Of a DNA stretch of 64,000 nucleotides, positions 61,230-64,000 are shown piece after piece. The stretch covers positions 49,962,613 through 50,026,612 of the forward strand of contig OY744533.1 in assembly GCA_963556195.1 (NCBI GenBank), in the 5' to 3' direction. Position numbers and translations under genes: made by a program. Numbering within the stretch: position 1 is the first letter of the stretch; each line of letters opens with the position of its first letter. The DNA comes from Sepiola atlantica (Eukaryota > Mollusca > Cephalopoda > Sepiida > Sepiolidae). The notes below the pieces were generated by a model that made no database searches, was not told where the DNA came from, and worked only from the letters and a program-made list of their open reading frames with translations.

Positions 61230-62441
61230 GAGAGAGAAGGCAGGGAGCGAAGGAAATAGGGGGATAGAGAGTGAGGGAGAAGAGTCGAGAGAGAAGGGGA
61301 GAGAGAGAGAGAGGGAGAGAGAGAGGCGGAAGAGGCGAGATGGGAAGGGGGAGAGAGAGGGATGAGAGAAGTGGAGATGGGGAGAGAGAGCGAAGGGACG
61401 AGAGGAGATAAGAGGAGAGAAGATGTGAGAGAGAGATAGTTAGAGGGGTAATGGGAGAAGGGGTAAACAAGAGGAGGTGAGAGAGATGGGTGAGAGAGGG
61501 AATGCGAGAGGAGGAGAGAGAAATGGGGAAAGAGATGGTAGGATGGACACAAGAGATAGGGCGAGTGCGAGAGGAGCGATAAAGATGTAGAGGGAGGAAG
61601 AGGAGGATTAAGAAAGATGGGGAAAGGAAAAGATAGAGAGTGTGGGCGAGAGGGGGACGGAGATAAGGGGGTGGTAGGGATGAGAGAGGTAGTGAGAGGG
61701 AGTTTGGGGTGAGAAAGAGAGAAAGGGGGTGAGAGGGAGAATGGCAGAGGTGGAGAGAAGGGGAGAATAAGTGAGAGAGAGAGAGAGAGAGTCACAATTG
61801 GGAAATCATGTAGGGGTGAGAAAGACGGAGAGAAAGAGAGGGAGAAAACGAAAGTTAGAGGGAGAACGCGGAAAGACAAAGATAGGGGAGGGTTGTGAGA
61901 GAGAGGCAGAAAGAGACACGGTGAGGGGAATGTGAGAGTTGGGGGAGGAGAGGTGACAGGTAGAAAAGATAGAGAGAGTGGGTGAGAGAGGGAGGGAGGG
62001 AGAAAGAGGAGAGGCGGGAGAGAGGTGGAGAGTGAAATGTAGAATGATTGAGAGAGGGGGAAGGTGATAAGAGGTAGATAGAGAAACGGGGATGAAAGGA
62101 CAATGTTGGGTAGAGAGAGAGAGAGATCAGAAAGGAAGAGAGAGTAAGGGAGAGGACAAGTATAAATAGTGGTTGAGGGAGAAAGAGTAGGGGAGAGAGA
62201 GACGATGGAGAGAGGAGATAAGAGGGGGACGGAGACTGAGTTAGCAATAGAAAGGGGGAAAGAGGGAGAGAGAGAGAGAGGGAAAATGGGAAAAGAGAGA
62301 TGGTAGTAGAGAGAGAGAGACAGAGAGAGAAAGAAGAAGGAGAGAGATGGCAGTACAAACATGGGGAAAGAGTAAGAGTGGGAGGGAGTAGGGGAGAGGT
62401 AGAGTGGGAGAGAGAGATTGTGAGATAGGGAGAGAGAGGGG
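61230..62441. repeat. Purine-rich GA tract, unit 6
   Basis: Same version as unit 3, including the inserted GATGGGTGAGAG stretch near 61486. One T interrupts a purine run at about 61750. Confidence 0.9.
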
Positions 62442-63073
62442 CTTTAGTCAGCGATGTTGACGAATTATTCTCTAAAATTCTTTCGAAAAATCAATGTTTA
62501 TCGTTTATTTGCTTCTTAAATAAAAAGGTCATCCCTGGGAGGAAGTTATCCTCACAAACAAACAGATACCCCCACACACAACATGCTCTCTCTCTCTCTC
62601 TCTCGCTCTCTCTTTCTCTCTCTTTCTCTCTCTCTCTCTTCCTGTCCGCTCTATGAAACTATAGAGAAAATAAAATATCTAACTTCCAGCTCCTCTTTAA
62701 TAAAACAACATTTGTTTGCCAGGCACAGCACCACTTTACTCCTCTACACTTATGTTTAAAGAATTTAGTTTTTTTTTTTACCAGTAATCAGTCCACAACG
62801 TCTGCCTTCCATAAAATCATTAGTTTGGCAACCGAAAAAGTCTATTCAAATCGTTCAACTTTTTTTTAAATGTCCGATTTCGGGGTGATGGGTGGGGTAT
62901 AGCCAAGAGACACACGAAATCTGGGGGTAGTAACACCTTTTCGTTTATAAATCTATATTGAGAGAAGACATGTTCAGTAGCAGATGGCGACAGCTAGGCG
63001 AGTTTCTTATGCTTCAAATGGCTTTAAGAGCGGCCTGTACCTATTGAAAAAGATTGATATACCCAGGGCGAAG
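62442..63073. other. Inter-tract segment, unit 6
   Basis: Copy of the unit 3 version, with ATACCCCCACACAC near 62566, GTTTAAAG near 62754 and AGTAGCAGATGG near 62976. Nothing gene-like was seen. Confidence 0.7.
62586..62641. repeat. (CT)n microsatellite, unit 6
   Basis: CT run with the CG interruption also found in unit 3. Confidence 0.92.
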
Positions 63074-64000
63074 GTTGGTAGTATGTAGAGACAGGTTACA
63101 TGCGACCGGAGCATGGGAATTGAAGTTGATAAGCTGTCTTGGTCAGTTGGCATGTCAGATTAGAGGAGAATGATGGCATTGATGTGCGAAATATGCTGGT
63201 TTAGAGAAATGTGTTCGTTTTTTTTAGTGTGTGTACAGACATGCCAGATACGACCGGAGCATTGGAATTGAGTTTGATAATATGGTCGAGAGGAATGTCT
63301 TGGTTAGCTGGCATGTCAGATGAGAGCAAATCCGTAGAATTGAAGAGGATAATAAGCTGGTCGAAGAAATGACATGGTGTGTGGTGTGTACAATCATGTT
63401 AGATACATCCAGTGCGTTCGATAAGCTCGCCGAGAGAAATAATTAGATTTGTTGTGTGTACAGACAGGTCAGATACGACCAGAGCGTTGGAATTTAGATT
63501 GATAATAAACTGGTCGAGAGAAATGTATTGGTTGGTGATATATACAGGCAGGTCAAATACGACCAGAGCGTTAGAGTTACGGTTGTTACTAAGCTGGTGG
63601 GTGCGTCAGATACGACCTCGCGTTGGAATAAAGATTCCTTATAAGCTGGTCGAAGAAAATGTCACGGTTGGTTGTGTGTACAAGCAGCTAAGATACGAGC
63701 AGAGCATTACAATTTTGGTGAATAAGCTGGTCGCGAGAGAAATCTCTTAGTCGGTGGTCATGTCAGATTCGATTAAAACGTTCGAACTAACGTTCATAAT
63801 AAAATAATCTACTGAACGTGGGAAATCTAACGGTTGGTAGTGTGCACAGGCATGTTAGATACGAGCAGAGCATTGGAATCCAGGCTCAAGTGAACTGCCT
63901 TAGTTGGTAGGCATGTCAGATGAGAGCAGAAGGTTGAAATTGAGTTGGATAATAAGATGGTTTAGAGAAATGTTTTATTTGGTGATGTGTACAGCCGTGT
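63074..64000. repeat. Minisatellite array I, unit 6 (cut by the window end)
   Basis: First 927 bp of the array in the unit 3 version (GACCTCGCGTTGG near 63614, AATAAAATAATCTACTG near 63797), with a private GATAATATGG near 63276. Confidence 0.92.

Larger units (their letters stand above)
61018..64000. repeat. Array unit 6 (partial, cut by the window end)
   Basis: The first 2,983 bp of a further unit, ending inside minisatellite array I before its first U1 gene. It is almost identical to the start of unit 3, which lies 31,323 bp earlier; I noticed only two substitutions (GAGGTGGAG near 61748 and GATAATATGG near 63276). The array therefore continues past the window, and a U1 gene should lie a few hundred bases beyond position 64000. 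Confidence 0.93.

Noticed and set aside
1..64000. Other RNA genes (5S rRNA, tRNA, U2, U4, U5, U6) and transposon ends
   Set aside because: I looked for their hallmark motifs on both strands by eye and saw none. A covariance-model scan would be needed to exclude weak ones.

Overview
This window comes from an animal nuclear genome, probably an invertebrate; I cannot name the lineage. It has no bacterial gene layout, no credible protein-coding gene and no recognisable transposon. It is a tandem array of U1 small nuclear RNA (snRNA) genes. Twelve copies, all on the minus strand, were found by reading the reverse strand. Each is 164 nt long. It starts with the U1 5' end (AUACUUACCUGGC, the part that pairs with 5' splice sites), keeps the U1A-binding loop AUUGCAC, the CAAAUGU loop of stem-loop 3 and the GCGUUCGCGC tip of stem-loop 4, and ends in CCCCGA. 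Animal-type flanking bases (GAGCGAGGCC after stem-loop 1) argue against a plant. Every copy has a TATAAAA element 28-34 bp upstream of the start. Every copy also has a match to the snRNA 3' box core AAARNNAGA about 10 bp past the RNA end.

Layout. The array is built from a unit of about 10.4 kb, with unit starts at 1, 19264, 29695, 40165, 50585 and 61018 (the last is cut by the window end). Each unit reads, left to right: the tail of the spacer with (TTG)n; a 1.2-kb purine-rich GA tract; a 0.6-kb segment with a (CT)n microsatellite; about 1.3 kb of a degenerate 82-84-bp minisatellite (array I); a U1 cassette of about 1 kb (context A); about 3.4 kb of the same minisatellite (array II); a second U1 cassette (context B); and a 1.7-kb non-tandem spacer. 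So there are normally two U1 genes per unit. The first unit is 19,263 bp because it carries two extra copies of a 4.4-kb block (cassette A plus array II), giving four U1 genes.

Higher order. Sequence variants show a three-unit repeat of about 31.32 kb: unit 5 resembles unit 2, and unit 6 resembles unit 3. Unit 4 is a mosaic of two lineages that switches close to its second U1 gene. These patterns are expected from unequal crossing-over and gene conversion (concerted evolution), as in rDNA and the human RNU2 (U2) array, which also has a CT microsatellite in each unit.

Points of interest. The U1 RNA fold is well kept, with rebuilt pairs in stem-loops 1 and 3. Two protein-binding sites depart from the textbook consensus in all twelve copies: the stem-loop 1 loop bound by U1-70K (GAUCAUCUAG rather than GAUCANGAAG) and the Sm site (AUUUCUA rather than AUUUNUG). 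These may be lineage-specific functional U1 genes, a specialised U1 variant, or a homogenised family of decayed copies. The sequence alone does not decide. The many open frames in the minisatellite and the GA tract are side effects of repeat period and base composition.
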